Assembly (NCBI RefSeq): GCF_014205275.1
Contig: NZ_JACHND010000001.1
Coordinates: forward strand, 1,984,001 to 2,048,000
Source of the DNA: Sphaerisporangium siamense
GTDB taxonomy: Bacteria > Actinomycetota > Actinomycetes > Streptosporangiales > Streptosporangiaceae
Length of the DNA: 64,000 nt
Direction of reading: 5' to 3'
Shown: positions 48,684 to 59,536 of the stretch, in pieces
Layout of the letters: the number at the start of each line of letters is the position of its first letter
How positions within the stretch are numbered: position 1 is the first letter of the stretch
Program-made: the position numbers and the translations under genes
Notes under the pieces: model-generated
The model's database searches: none
Seen by the model: the letters and a program-made list of their open reading frames with translations, nothing else
What the model was told of the DNA's origin: nothing

Positions 48684-50735
48684 TCAGTCCAGGGCGGTGA
48701 GGACGAACGCCTCGACGCTCTGCTCCTTGCCCTTCAGCACGAGCGGTCCGAGCGGACGTACGGTCGCCCCGGGCCCCAGCTGGTCGCGTGTCGTCGCACC
48801 GATCACCACCGTGCCGGGCTCGGCCAGTGACTCCAGGCGGGCGGCGACGTTGACGGCGTCGCCCATCGCGTTGAACCCGCGCAGCTCCGGCGCGCCGATG
48901 TTGCCGACCAGCGCGAGCCCGGTGTTGATCCCCACCCGGAACCGCGGGTACCCGGGGTTGCCGGCCGCGATCTCCTCGGCCGCCTCCTGCATGGCGAGGC
49001 CCGCCCGCGCCGCCTGGGCCGCGTGTCTCTCCTGGGCGGCGGGGGCGTTGAAGAGCGCCAGCAGGGCGTCCCCGACGAACTGCACGATCGTCCCACCGTT
49101 GCGCAGCACGCACGGGACGGCCGCCGCGTGGTAGCGGTTCAGCATCTCGACGATCTCGCCGGGCGCCACCCGCTCGGAGAAGGTCGTGAACCCCTTGAGG
49201 TCGGCGAACAGGGCCGTCAGCTCGACCAGCGACCCGCCGAGCGCGGCCTGGCCGGGGTCGGCCAGCAGCGACGCGGCGACGTCGGGCGACATGTACTGCC
49301 GGAACAGCGTCTCCAGCTCCCGGTACAGGCGGGCGTTCTCCAGCGCGATGGAGAGCTGGCTCGCCAGGGTCGCCGCCAGCGCCTCGTCCTGGGGCGTGGC
49401 GCCGACGGGCACCTCAAGCGCCCCGGCGAGCTTCCCCTTGACGGTCAGGGCGTGCACCACCGACCCGCCGAAGGGGATCACCTCGACCCCTTTGAAATCG
49501 TCCGCGCCGAACCGCCGCCCGCCGACCGTCACCTCCCCGTCGGACACCAGCCCGATGCGGACCTCCCCGTACGCCTGCCGCACGCGCTGCAGCGCCCCGG
49601 CCAGCAGATCCTCCTCGCCGAGGCCGACCCGCGCGCGGCGGCCGACGTCGGCGAGCGCCCCGAGCCGGGCCGACAGCTCCCGCTCGGCGGCCAGGGCCCG
49701 CCCGGCGCGGTCCAGCACGGCCGCCTGGCCCTCGTTGAGGCGGAACTTGCCCGCCAGCCTGGTCGCGACCGGCGGGCCGGACGGCGACCCGCTCTCGCCC
49801 ATGCGCCGCAGATGGCCGACCAGCTCCTCCAGCGCCTCGTCGTACCGGGCCTGGATACGGCGCACGGTCGCCGCGAGCGCGACCGAGTCGAAGAGCCCCT
49901 GGCTGGAGCCCTCGTGCCGGAACTGGACGTAGGCGCTGTAGGCCACGAACACGAAGGCCAGCGTGAGCAGCAGATGCCACTCCCACCACGACATGAGCCA
50001 GTTCGGCCGGAAGAACCCCGCGATCATGGCCTCGCCGAGCAGCGCGTACGCCGTGACCAGGCTGACCAGCATCGCCGAGGGCCGCCGCCGGTGGACGCGG
50101 AACATGAGCGCGGCGGCCAGGGCGTAGAGCGCGGCGCCGACCCAGGAGACGAAGCCGATCGTGGCCCCGCCGGGGGGCGGCGGCGCGCTGAGCGGCGTCA
50201 GCCCCTCGACCAGCGAGGCCCACCCCCACCCCACCAGGACGACCACCAGCCCGGCGCGCAGCAAATCCGCCCGCGCCAGCACCGCGGCGGCGGCCCGCTC
50301 GCCGAGCGGCAGGGACGAGACGAACGCGAGCACCGCCGCCACGGTCAGGCCGACCGGCTGGCCGATGTCGAAGCCGTGGCTGCCCCGGGGGAGGATCACG
50401 GTGGGCGTGGCGAGGCCGTGCAGGAGGAAGAACCCGGCGCCGGCGAGGAAGACCAGCGAGACGAGCAGCAGCCGGGCGTCCTGCCGCCGGGTGGCGGCCC
50501 GGCCGACCAGCAGGCCCAGCCCGACGTTGACGCCGGCCACGGCGACGACCAGCAGGAAGTGGCTCGGCGGATGCTCCCAGCGGATGTTCAGCCGCTCGGG
50601 GTTGCTCAGGAGCAGCCAGAGGCCGAGCAGCGGCGCCGCGAGGTGGAGCGCCCACACGACGGCGCGGACCGGCTGCGTCGCCGGGGGTAAGTAGGGCTCG
50701 CCGGCGGATGCCTCCGCGTGGTCGTTCGACGGCAC
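48684..50735 (-). CDS. Membrane-bound class III adenylate/guanylate cyclase with GAF domain
   Basis: A 683-residue protein. Residues about 25-270 contain seven or more membrane helices, about 290-480 include a coiled/GAF sensor (VGVTPQD-type end of GAF, ASQLSIALENARLYRELETL), and about 510-660 form the catalytic CHD: ALFADLKGFTTFSERVAPGE (metal Asp), TIVQFVGDALLALFNAPAAQ (second Asp), NAMGDAVNVAARLESLAEPG (Asn, Arg). The purine-specifying Lys before GD is Gln here. Catalysis is therefore expected, but base preference is open. It would pair with the adjacent Crp-type regulator. Confidence 0.92.
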   Translation of the reverse strand: MPSNDHAEASAGEPYLPPATQPVRAVVWALHLAAPLLGLWLLLSNPERLNIRWEHPPSHFLLVVAVAGVNVGLGLLVGRAATRRQDARLLLVSLVFLAGAGFFLLHGLATPTVILPRGSHGFDIGQPVGLTVAAVLAFVSSLPLGERAAAAVLARADLLRAGLVVVLVGWGWASLVEGLTPLSAPPPPGGATIGFVSWVGAALYALAAALMFRVHRRRPSAMLVSLVTAYALLGEAMIAGFFRPNWLMSWWEWHLLLTLAFVFVAYSAYVQFRHEGSSQGLFDSVALAATVRRIQARYDEALEELVGHLRRMGESGSPSGPPVATRLAGKFRLNEGQAAVLDRAGRALAAERELSARLGALADVGRRARVGLGEEDLLAGALQRVRQAYGEVRIGLVSDGEVTVGGRRFGADDFKGVEVIPFGGSVVHALTVKGKLAGALEVPVGATPQDEALAATLASQLSIALENARLYRELETLFRQYMSPDVAASLLADPGQAALGGSLVELTALFADLKGFTTFSERVAPGEIVEMLNRYHAAAVPCVLRNGGTIVQFVGDALLALFNAPAAQERHAAQAARAGLAMQEAAEEIAAGNPGYPRFRVGINTGLALVGNIGAPELRGFNAMGDAVNVAARLESLAEPGTVVIGATTRDQLGPGATVRPLGPLVLKGKEQSVEAFVLTALD

Positions 50736-50788
50736 GGTGCCCTCCAGCCGATCGGATTCCGCCGGACGTGCCGATTATCCCGCCGTGG

Positions 50789-50831
50789 CCCGGCGTCCCG
50801 GAGAGTTGTGCACAACCTCCGGGACGCCGGG
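50789..50831. terminator. 15-bp hairpin terminator of the pur operon
   Basis: Perfect arms cccggcgtcccggag (50789-50803) and ctccgggacgccggg (50817-50831) enclose agttgtgcacaac, which is itself nearly palindromic. It follows the purL stop at 50837. Confidence 0.9.
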
Positions 50832-50836
50832 GACGG

Positions 50837-53092
<2,256 letters not shown>

Positions 53093-53124
53093 GTGTGCTC
53101 CTCGCGGCGCGCTCGTGGCGTCGG

Positions 53125-53808
53125 TCACAGGTTGACGAACCTCTTCAGGATCGAGGTGAAGAACCCTCGGCCGTCCACGCTGGGGGCTCCGGTGAGCTCC
53201 TCGACGGCGTGCTCGGGGTGCGGCATCAGGCCGACGACGTTGCCGGCCTCGTTGGAGACGCCCGCGATGTCGTTGATCGAGCCGTTCGGGTTGCCGCCGA
53301 GGTAGCGGAAGACGACCTGGCCGCCGGCCTCCAGCGCGGCGACGGTGGCCTCGTCGGCGACGTACCGGCCCTCGCCGTGCTTGATCGGCAGCAGGATCTC
53401 CTGGCCGGAGGTGTAGCCGCCGGTCCAGGCGGTGGCGGCGTTCTCCACACGGATGCGCTGGTCGCGGCAGACGTAGTGCAGCCCCTGGTTGCGGGTGAGC
53501 GCGCCGGGCAGCAGGTGGGCCTCGCAGAGGATCTGGAAGCCGTTGCAGGTGCCGAGCACGGGAAGCCCCGCGCGGGCCGCGGGGATCAGTTCCTCCATCA
53601 GCGGCGCGAACCGGGAGATGGCCCCGCACCGCAGATAGTCGCCGTAGGAGAAACCGCCGGGCAGGAAGACGGCGTCCACGCCCCGCAGGTCGCGGTCGGC
53701 GTGCCACAGCGGCACCGCCTCGGCGCCCGCGTGCCGGACGGCTCTGGCGGCGTCCTGGTCGTCAAGAGTGCCCGGGAATGTGACCACGCCCACACGGGCA
53801 GCGCTCAT
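53125..53808 (-). CDS. purQ: Phosphoribosylformylglycinamidine synthase subunit PurQ
   Basis: The glutaminase subunit of FGAM synthetase, 227 residues. It has the class I amidotransferase triad: Cys in [15 protein letters not shown], His and Glu in [13 protein letters not shown]. The N-terminus is [19 protein letters not shown] and the family motif [20 protein letters not shown] is present. ATG 53808 is the start. Confidence 0.96.
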   Translation of the reverse strand: MSAARVGVVTFPGTLDDQDAARAVRHAGAEAVPLWHADRDLRGVDAVFLPGGFSYGDYLRCGAISRFAPLMEELIPAARAGLPVLGTCNGFQILCEAHLLPGALTRNQGLHYVCRDQRIRVENAATAWTGGYTSGQEILLPIKHGEGRYVADEATVAALEAGGQVVFRYLGGNPNGSINDIAGVSNEAGNVVGLMPHPEHAVEELTGAPSVDGRGFFTSILKRFVNL

Positions 53809-54028
53809 GGTTTCGTACCCCTCCACATGCGAACGCCGCGCCGACGTCTCACACACAATCGGACGGCGGTCTCGCGGCGGTACATTCAGGCTACCTGCCG
53901 ACCGGGACGGGGAGCACCGGGTTACGGACGTACGGCGCGTGCCGCGGACGGGGCGGGCGCCGTTTTCGGCCGTCGGCCGGGCGCGGGAGGAGGGGAAGCC
54001 GATGCGAGTCCTGTGGCGGGCGGGGCGG

Positions 54029-54469
54029 TCAGACGGCGGCCAGCTCGCGGTCGTGGCGGGCCAGGAAGTCCTCGTCCCAGTCCAGTTCCTTGCGCAGCAG
54101 GACGGTGGTGCCGCTGCCGGGGGTGATGTCGAAGAAGATCTCGTCGACCACCGACTGCATGATCAGGATGCCACGCCCGTGCTCGGCGTCGCCCGGGGGG
54201 TACTGCCGGGGGACGGCCCCGATGCCGAGGCCGTTGTCGACGACGCGCAGCTCGCAACGGCCCTGGCCGATGGCCGCGGTGACCTCGTAGCGCTTGGACG
54301 GCCCGCCGTGCCTGACGGCGTTGGCGCAGGCTTCGGAGGTCGCCAGGAGGACGTCGGACACGCAGTTCTCGCTGACGCCGATGCAGCGAAGGGTGTCCCC
54401 AAGCACCCGCCGGACCATCGGGATGCCTATGGCGTCCCGAGGCAAGGCCAACGAGAACTCAATATCCAC
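54029..54469 (-). CDS. RsbW/SpoIIAB-type GHKL ATPase (anti-sigma or serine kinase)
   Basis: A 146-residue GHKL-fold ATPase of the actinobacterial HATPase_c_2 group. N-box: [21 protein letters not shown]1 box: [19 protein letters not shown]2: [16 protein letters not shown]-terminal [11 protein letters not shown]. Such proteins phosphorylate anti-anti-sigma factors and bind a sigma factor, controlling stress or development. No cognate STAS or sigma gene is here. It is inserted between purS and purQ on the same strand. The start is ATG 54469 and no strong ribosome-binding site is seen. Confidence 0.9.
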   Translation of the reverse strand: MDIEFSLALPRDAIGIPMVRRVLGDTLRCIGVSENCVSDVLLATSEACANAVRHGGPSKRYEVTAAIGQGRCELRVVDNGLGIGAVPRQYPPGDAEHGRGILIMQSVVDEIFFDITPGSGTTVLLRKELDWDEDFLARHDRELAAV

Positions 54470-54643
54470 CGGACCCCTCCGTGGTGCCGAAAGTCACGTT
54501 GGAGAGGTTTCCCCGATGAATCAGGGCTAACCGCAAAATCACGCTGTTGTTATTTACTGTTGGTCAGACGCTTGCTTTCTCGTCAGCCCAAAGTTACTTT
54601 TGCGGTGATTTGCGAAGCCTTGGCGACGCCCGCGCGGCGCTCC

Positions 54644-54889
54644 CTACGGCTCGACCCGCACAGCGTAGTCTTCGATCACCGTGTTGGCCAGCAGGGTTTC
54701 CGCCATCTTGCGGACATCCGAAAGCGCGGCCTCGTCGGCCGGCCCGTCCAGCTCGATCTCGAACCTCTTGCCCTGCCGCACCCCGGCGACCCCGGAGAAA
54801 CCGAGACGGGGAAGCGCCCGGGCGATCGCCTGGCCCTGCGGATCGAGGATCTCCGGCTTGAGCATGACATCGACGATGACCCGTGCCAC
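54644..54889 (-). CDS. purS: Phosphoribosylformylglycinamidine synthase subunit PurS
   Basis: An 81-residue PurS, the ammonia-channel bridging subunit of the PurLQS complex. Sequence: VARVIVDVMLKPEILDPQGQ, then GFSGVAGVRQGKRFEIELDG and MAETLLANTVIEDYAV. These are standard for the family. GTG 54889 has gggagg upstream. It is upstream of the GHKL ATPase, purQ and purL. Confidence 0.95.
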   Translation of the reverse strand: MARVIVDVMLKPEILDPQGQAIARALPRLGFSGVAGVRQGKRFEIELDGPADEAALSDVRKMAETLLANTVIEDYAVRVEP

Positions 54890-55104
54890 GTGTTCCTCCC
54901 TGTTCGTGTCCGGCCGCACCAGCCTAACGGTGGCGGCGCGGCCGTCCGTCCCCCGGGCGGCTCTCGATCACCTGCCGCGTGTGCGAAGGGGCGCATCGGG
55001 AACGGGAGAAGTGTGGATAAGACGGTGGTACCGCCTTGCGCAATGGCCTGTGAGGTCTGCCACGATGTCCCCAGGCGCATGCGTACCACCACCAGAAGGG
55101 ACGC

Positions 55105-56274
55105 ATGCGTGTCAACTGGCCGAACGTGGATGGCGACCCCATCGGCACGGCCCCGAACGCACAGGAGCGGCACGTGACATTCGACGCCTCTCATGGTGCC
55201 GAGGCACCGCCCGAACTCGTACAGCTGCTCACCCCCGAGGGCGAGCGCGTGCACCACCCCGTCTATGACATCGATCTCACCGCAGAAGAGGTGCGCGCGC
55301 TGTACCGCGACCTCGTGCTCGTACGACGCGTCGACATGGAGGCCGTGGCCCTGCAGAGACAGGGAGAACTGGGCATCTGGGCGTCCCTGCTCGGCCAGGA
55401 GGCCGCCCAGATCGGGTCGGGACGTGCCCTGACCGACGCCGACATGGCGTTCCCCACCTACCGCGAGCACGGCGTGGCGTGGTGCCGCGGCGTCGACCCG
55501 GTCAACCTGCTCGGGCTGTTCCGGGGCGTCAACCACGGCGGCTGGGACCCCGCGGAGCACAACTTCCACCTCTACACGATCGTCATCGGCAGCCAGACCC
55601 TGCACGCGGTCGGGTACGCGATGGGGATCCAGCGCGACGGCGCCGAGGCCGCGTCCATCGTCTACTTCGGCGACGGCGCGACCTCCCAGGGCGACGTCAA
55701 CGAGGCGTTCATCTGGGCGTCGGTGTTCAACGCGCCGATCGTGTTCTTCTGCCAGAACAACCAGTGGGCCATCTCCGAGCCGCTGGAGAAGCAGTCGAGG
55801 ATCCCCCTGTACCGGCGCGCCAGCGGTTTCGGCTTCCCCGGCGTCCGCGTGGACGGCAACGACGTGTTCGCCTGTCTCGCGGTCACCCGCCAGGCGCTCA
55901 AGAACGCCCGCGAAGGCCAGGGCCCCACCCTGGTCGAGGCGTTCACCTACCGCATGGGCGCCCACACCACCTCCGACGACCCGACACGGTACCGGGTCGC
56001 CGGTGAGCTGGAGGCGTGGAAGCTCAAGGACCCGATCGAGCGCGTGAAGGCCTACCTGTTCAAAAACCAGCTCGCGGACCAGGACTTCTTCGACAAGGTC
56101 GACGCCGAGGCCACGGACCTCGGCCGCGACGTGCGCAAACGTTGCCTGGAAATGCCCGATCCCCATCCCTTGGAAATGTTCGATCACGTGTATGCCGAGC
56201 CGCACTCCCTGCTGACAGAAGAGCGGGAGCAGTACGCCGCCTATCTCGCGACCTTCGAGGGAGGCGTGCGATGA
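55105..56274 (+). CDS. 2-oxoacid (branched-chain/pyruvate) dehydrogenase E1 alpha
   Basis: The thiamine-diphosphate subunit decarboxylating branched-chain 2-oxo acids or pyruvate. The ThDP motif begins YFGDGATSQGDVNEAF and ends QNNQWAISEP. The phosphorylation-loop region YRMGAHTTSDDPTRYR and the N-terminal LLGQEAAQIGSGRAL fit the branched-chain type E1 alpha. It has 389 residues from ATG 55105 (aaggga upstream). A GTG at 55174 is a possible alternative. Its stop overlaps the E1 beta start (ATGA). Confidence 0.93.
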   Translation: MRVNWPNVDGDPIGTAPNAQERHVTFDASHGAEAPPELVQLLTPEGERVHHPVYDIDLTAEEVRALYRDLVLVRRVDMEAVALQRQGELGIWASLLGQEAAQIGSGRALTDADMAFPTYREHGVAWCRGVDPVNLLGLFRGVNHGGWDPAEHNFHLYTIVIGSQTLHAVGYAMGIQRDGAEAASIVYFGDGATSQGDVNEAFIWASVFNAPIVFFCQNNQWAISEPLEKQSRIPLYRRASGFGFPGVRVDGNDVFACLAVTRQALKNAREGQGPTLVEAFTYRMGAHTTSDDPTRYRVAGELEAWKLKDPIERVKAYLFKNQLADQDFFDKVDAEATDLGRDVRKRCLEMPDPHPLEMFDHVYAEPHSLLTEEREQYAAYLATFEGGVR

Positions 56275-57245
56275 GCACCCTCACCCTCGCCAAGGCGATC
56301 AACGAAGGGCTGCGCGCCGCCATGGAGGAGGACCCGAAGGTCCTCATCATGGGAGAGGACGTCGGCAAGCTCGGCGGAGTCTTCCGGGTGACCGACGGCC
56401 TCCAGAAGGACTTCGGCGAGAGCCGCGTCATCGACACCCCGCTGGCCGAGTCCGGGATCATCGGCACGGCCATCGGGCTGGCGCTGCGCGGCTACCGCCC
56501 GGTCTGCGAGATCCAGTTCGACGGCTTCGTCTTCCCCGCGGCCGACCAGATCATCACGCAGCTCGCCAAGATGCCCCTGCGCTCGCTCGGCAAGCTCAAG
56601 CTCCCCGTCGTCGTGCGCATCCCCTGCGGCGGCGGCATCGGCGCCGTCGAGCACCACAGCGAGTCCCCCGAGGCGTACTTCACCCACACCGGCGGCCTGC
56701 GCGTCGTCGCCTGCTCCAACCCCGCCGACGCCTACCACATGATCCGGCAGGCGATCCGGAGCGACGACCCGGTGATCTTCTTCGAGCCCAAGCGCCGCTA
56801 CTGGGAGAAGGCCGAGGTCGACAAGAACGCCACGCCGCTGCCGTTCGACCGCGGCCAGATCGTGCGGCCGGGCACGGACGTCACCGTCCTCGCCTACGGG
56901 CCCATGGTGAAGACGTGCCTGGAGGTCGCGGCCGCCGCGGAGGAGGAGGGCCGCTCGCTGGAGGTCGTGGACCTGCGCACGCTGTCGCCGCTGGACACCG
57001 ACCTCATCTACGAGTCGGTCAGGAGGACGGGACGCTGCGTGGTCGCCCACGAGGCGCCCGTCTACTCCGGCCTCGGCGCCGAGATCGCCGCCCGGGTCAC
57101 CGAGGCGTGCTTCTACAGCCTGGAGGCGCCCGTGCTGCGGGTCGGCGGCTTCTCCACGCCGTACCCGCCGTCCCGGCTGGAGGACCACTACCTGCCCGAC
57201 CTCGACCGCGTGCTCGACGCCGTCGACCGCGCCTTCGCCTTCTAG
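56271..57245 (+). CDS. 2-oxoacid dehydrogenase E1 beta
   Basis: A 324-residue transketolase-like beta subunit forming the E1 heterotetramer. Motifs: MGEDVGKLGGVFRVTDGL, DTPLAESGIIGTAIGLALRG, EIQFDGFVFPAADQI, PCGGGIGAVEHHSESPEAYF. The C-terminal transketolase domain has VAHEAPVYSGLGAEIAARVT. Start ATG 56271 couples with the alpha subunit stop. The E2 gene follows after 8 bases. Confidence 0.95.
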   Translation: MSTLTLAKAINEGLRAAMEEDPKVLIMGEDVGKLGGVFRVTDGLQKDFGESRVIDTPLAESGIIGTAIGLALRGYRPVCEIQFDGFVFPAADQIITQLAKMPLRSLGKLKLPVVVRIPCGGGIGAVEHHSESPEAYFTHTGGLRVVACSNPADAYHMIRQAIRSDDPVIFFEPKRRYWEKAEVDKNATPLPFDRGQIVRPGTDVTVLAYGPMVKTCLEVAAAAEEEGRSLEVVDLRTLSPLDTDLIYESVRRTGRCVVAHEAPVYSGLGAEIAARVTEACFYSLEAPVLRVGGFSTPYPPSRLEDHYLPDLDRVLDAVDRAFAF

Positions 57246-57253
57246 GAGAGGCC

Positions 57254-58588
57254 GTGCTTCGCGAGTTCAAGCTGCCCGACGTCGGCGAAGGCCTGACCGA
57301 GGCCGAGATCATCAAGTGGCACGTCTCGGCGGGCGACCCGGTGACGATCAACCAGACGATCGTCGAGATCGAGACCGCCAAGGCCGTCGTGGAGCTGCCC
57401 TGCCCCTTCGAGGGCGTGGTCGCCTCGCTGATGGCCGCCGAGGGCGAGACGGTGGACGTCGGCAAGCCGATCATCGCCGTCGACACCGGCGAGGGCGCGG
57501 ACACCACGCGCGAGACCGCGCTGGCCGACGACATGGTGCCCGCGCCGCGGCCCGAGCCGGTCAAGGACAAGCCCGAGCGCCAGCCCGTGCTGGTCGGGTA
57601 CGGCGTCAAGACCGGCCCCACCACCCGCCGTCCCCGCAAGGCCGCGGCGTCCGCGCCCGCGGCCGTCCCCGCCGCTCCGGCGTCCCCGCCGCCGGTCGAG
57701 GCCCCTCCGCCCCCCGCGCCCGCCGCAGGCAGGGTGGCCGTCCTGGCCAAGCCGCCCGTGCGCAAGCTCGCCAAGGACCTCGGGGTGAACCTGGCGGAGA
57801 TCTCCGGGACCGGCCCGAACGGCTCCATCACCCGCGAGGACGTCCACGCGGCGGCGTCGCCGCAGGAGGCGGCCCCGGCCGCTGTGCCGGGCGTCCGCGA
57901 GGAGCGCATCGCGGTGAAGGGCGTGCGCAAGGCCACCGCGGCGGCGATGGTCGCCTCCGCCTTCACCGCGCCGCACGTCACCGAGTTCCTGCAGGTGGAC
58001 GTCACCGCCACCATGGACGCCGTGCGCCGGCTGCGCCAGATGCCCGACTTCGCCGAGGTCAAGGTGTCGCCGCTGCTGCTCGTCGCCAAGGCGCTCCTGA
58101 CGGCGGCCAGGCGCTACCCGCTGGTCAATTCGAGCTGGGCCGGCGAGGAGATCGTGGTCAAGCACTACGTGAACCTCGGCATCGCCGCCGCCACCCAGCG
58201 CGGCCTGATCGTCCCGAACATCAAGGACGCCCAGGCGCTGTCGCTTCCCGGCCTGGCCAGGGCGCTGGCCGCGCTGACCGAGGCCGCACGCGCCGGGAAG
58301 GCCCAGCCCGCCGACCTGACCGGCGGCACGATCACCATCACCAACGTCGGCGTCTTCGGCATCGACGCGGGAACGCCCATCATCAACCCCGGCGAGGCGG
58401 CGATCCTGGCGTTCGGCCAGATCCGCGACCTCCCCTGGGTGGTGGACGGCGAGATCGTCCCCCGCAAGGTCACCACCCTCGCCCTGTCCTTCGACCATCG
58501 AATCATCGACGGCGAACTCGGCTCCTACGTCCTGCGCGACGTGGGCGCCATGCTCGAAGACCCCTTGCGCATGCTCGCCTGGGGCTGA
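57254..58588 (+). CDS. Dihydrolipoamide acyltransferase E2
   Basis: A 444-residue core of the complex. One lipoyl domain (residues 3-77) has the lipoylated Lys in VEIETAKAVVELP. An Ala/Pro linker runs about 100-160. The E1/E3-binding domain is VRKLAKDLGVNLAEISGTGP with ITREDV. The catalytic domain ends with LSFDHRIIDGELGSYVLRD (His and Asp). The branched-chain type is most likely, given E1 and valine dehydrogenase in the window. No E3 gene is here, so it is supplied elsewhere. GTG 57254 has aggagag upstream. Confidence 0.95.
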   Translation: MLREFKLPDVGEGLTEAEIIKWHVSAGDPVTINQTIVEIETAKAVVELPCPFEGVVASLMAAEGETVDVGKPIIAVDTGEGADTTRETALADDMVPAPRPEPVKDKPERQPVLVGYGVKTGPTTRRPRKAAASAPAAVPAAPASPPPVEAPPPPAPAAGRVAVLAKPPVRKLAKDLGVNLAEISGTGPNGSITREDVHAAASPQEAAPAAVPGVREERIAVKGVRKATAAAMVASAFTAPHVTEFLQVDVTATMDAVRRLRQMPDFAEVKVSPLLLVAKALLTAARRYPLVNSSWAGEEIVVKHYVNLGIAAATQRGLIVPNIKDAQALSLPGLARALAALTEAARAGKAQPADLTGGTITITNVGVFGIDAGTPIINPGEAAILAFGQIRDLPWVVDGEIVPRKVTTLALSFDHRIIDGELGSYVLRDVGAMLEDPLRMLAWG

Positions 58589-58605
58589 CGCCCCGGCCTG
58601 TACCC

Positions 58606-58640
58606 GTGGCCCGGTGGGTGATCCACACCTGCCGGGCCAC
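58606..58640. terminator. Bidirectional hairpin terminator
   Basis: Perfect arms gtggcccgg (58606-58614) and ccgggccac (58632-58640) lie between the convergent E2 gene and a nucleotidyltransferase-like gene. Confidence 0.75.
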
Positions 58641-58645
58641 AGGGC

Positions 58646-59497
58646 CTAACAGGCCTTGGCGATGAAGGCGCGGGCGAGAGCGCGGACACGAACTTCTGGG
58701 ACGTCACCGCGCAGAGCGTCGACGGCCATTCCGACTCCGGGCGACGAGCCCCGCCCGAAAAGCTCGCGGAGCAGGACGACTCCTTGGGCTGCGACGTATC
58801 CGACGCGCGGGTCCTCGCGCAGGGCGGCGAAGGTCGTGGCCACTTGGCCGGCGGGAATGGTCATCATGATGCGCAGGATGTCGCCCGCGTCTTTGTCGGC
58901 GAGGCGGTCCGGGCGGGTGGCGGCGTCCGCGAGACGGTCCCGGATCTTGAACGCCTTCGCGACCAGAAGGGCGGCCGGACCGGCCACATTCACGACGATC
59001 TCACGCGGGTCGCCCGGTTCAAGGCTTGTGACCCGCATAGGGGAGTGGTCGACGGCCGCGACCTCCAGCCCGGGAATCCAGCGTGCGGACATCGCGCCGT
59101 GCGGCGGCACCCTGGCGCTCCGTCTCCCGTTTCTTGGGGAGAGCGTCTCCGGGATGAGAAGGTCCAGTTCAACGGGGACGATCTGGTCGCCGATGACTTC
59201 AGAACGTTCCCATAGACCAGGCTCGTTCTCCTTCCTCAACGTGAAGCCCGCTGCTCGGAGGGTCTCGTCGAGCAGCGGGCGGTCGCCGAGGAGGAGCGGG
59301 TCGATGCTGAGGTCGCCATCGGAGGTGAAGGGAGCGTTCCGTACAGCGGCGTTCGGAGTGCGCAGGTAGACGGCCTGGGCGCCGACCACGGTGATCGCGT
59401 CGAGATGCCGCTCGAGTGCGGTGAGTCCGTCGAGGAGCACGCGTCGGGCCACCATGGTGAGCTGTCGCTGGTCGATACCTTGAGGAACCTTCGCCAC
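58646..59497 (-). CDS. Nucleotidyltransferase-fold protein (AbiEii-like toxin candidate)
   Basis: A 283-residue protein. The first strand-helix ITVVGAQAVYLRTPNAAV and the acidic pair in FTSDGDLSID resemble the G-[GS]-x-x-A and D-x-D block of the polymerase-beta-type nucleotidyltransferases, such as AbiEii. VPVELDLLIPETL follows as a third acidic position. It lies 39 bases downstream of the HTH gene at 59537-60703, which is the order of AbiE systems (antitoxin then toxin). Toxicity is not proven. The start is GTG 59497. Confidence 0.65.
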   Translation of the reverse strand: MAKVPQGIDQRQLTMVARRVLLDGLTALERHLDAITVVGAQAVYLRTPNAAVRNAPFTSDGDLSIDPLLLGDRPLLDETLRAAGFTLRKENEPGLWERSEVIGDQIVPVELDLLIPETLSPRNGRRSARVPPHGAMSARWIPGLEVAAVDHSPMRVTSLEPGDPREIVVNVAGPAALLVAKAFKIRDRLADAATRPDRLADKDAGDILRIMMTIPAGQVATTFAALREDPRVGYVAAQGVVLLRELFGRGSSPGVGMAVDALRGDVPEVRVRALARAFIAKAC

Positions 59498-59536
59498 TTG
59501 GATTTCCTCGCCTTGACGCGGGGGAGACAGGTGATC

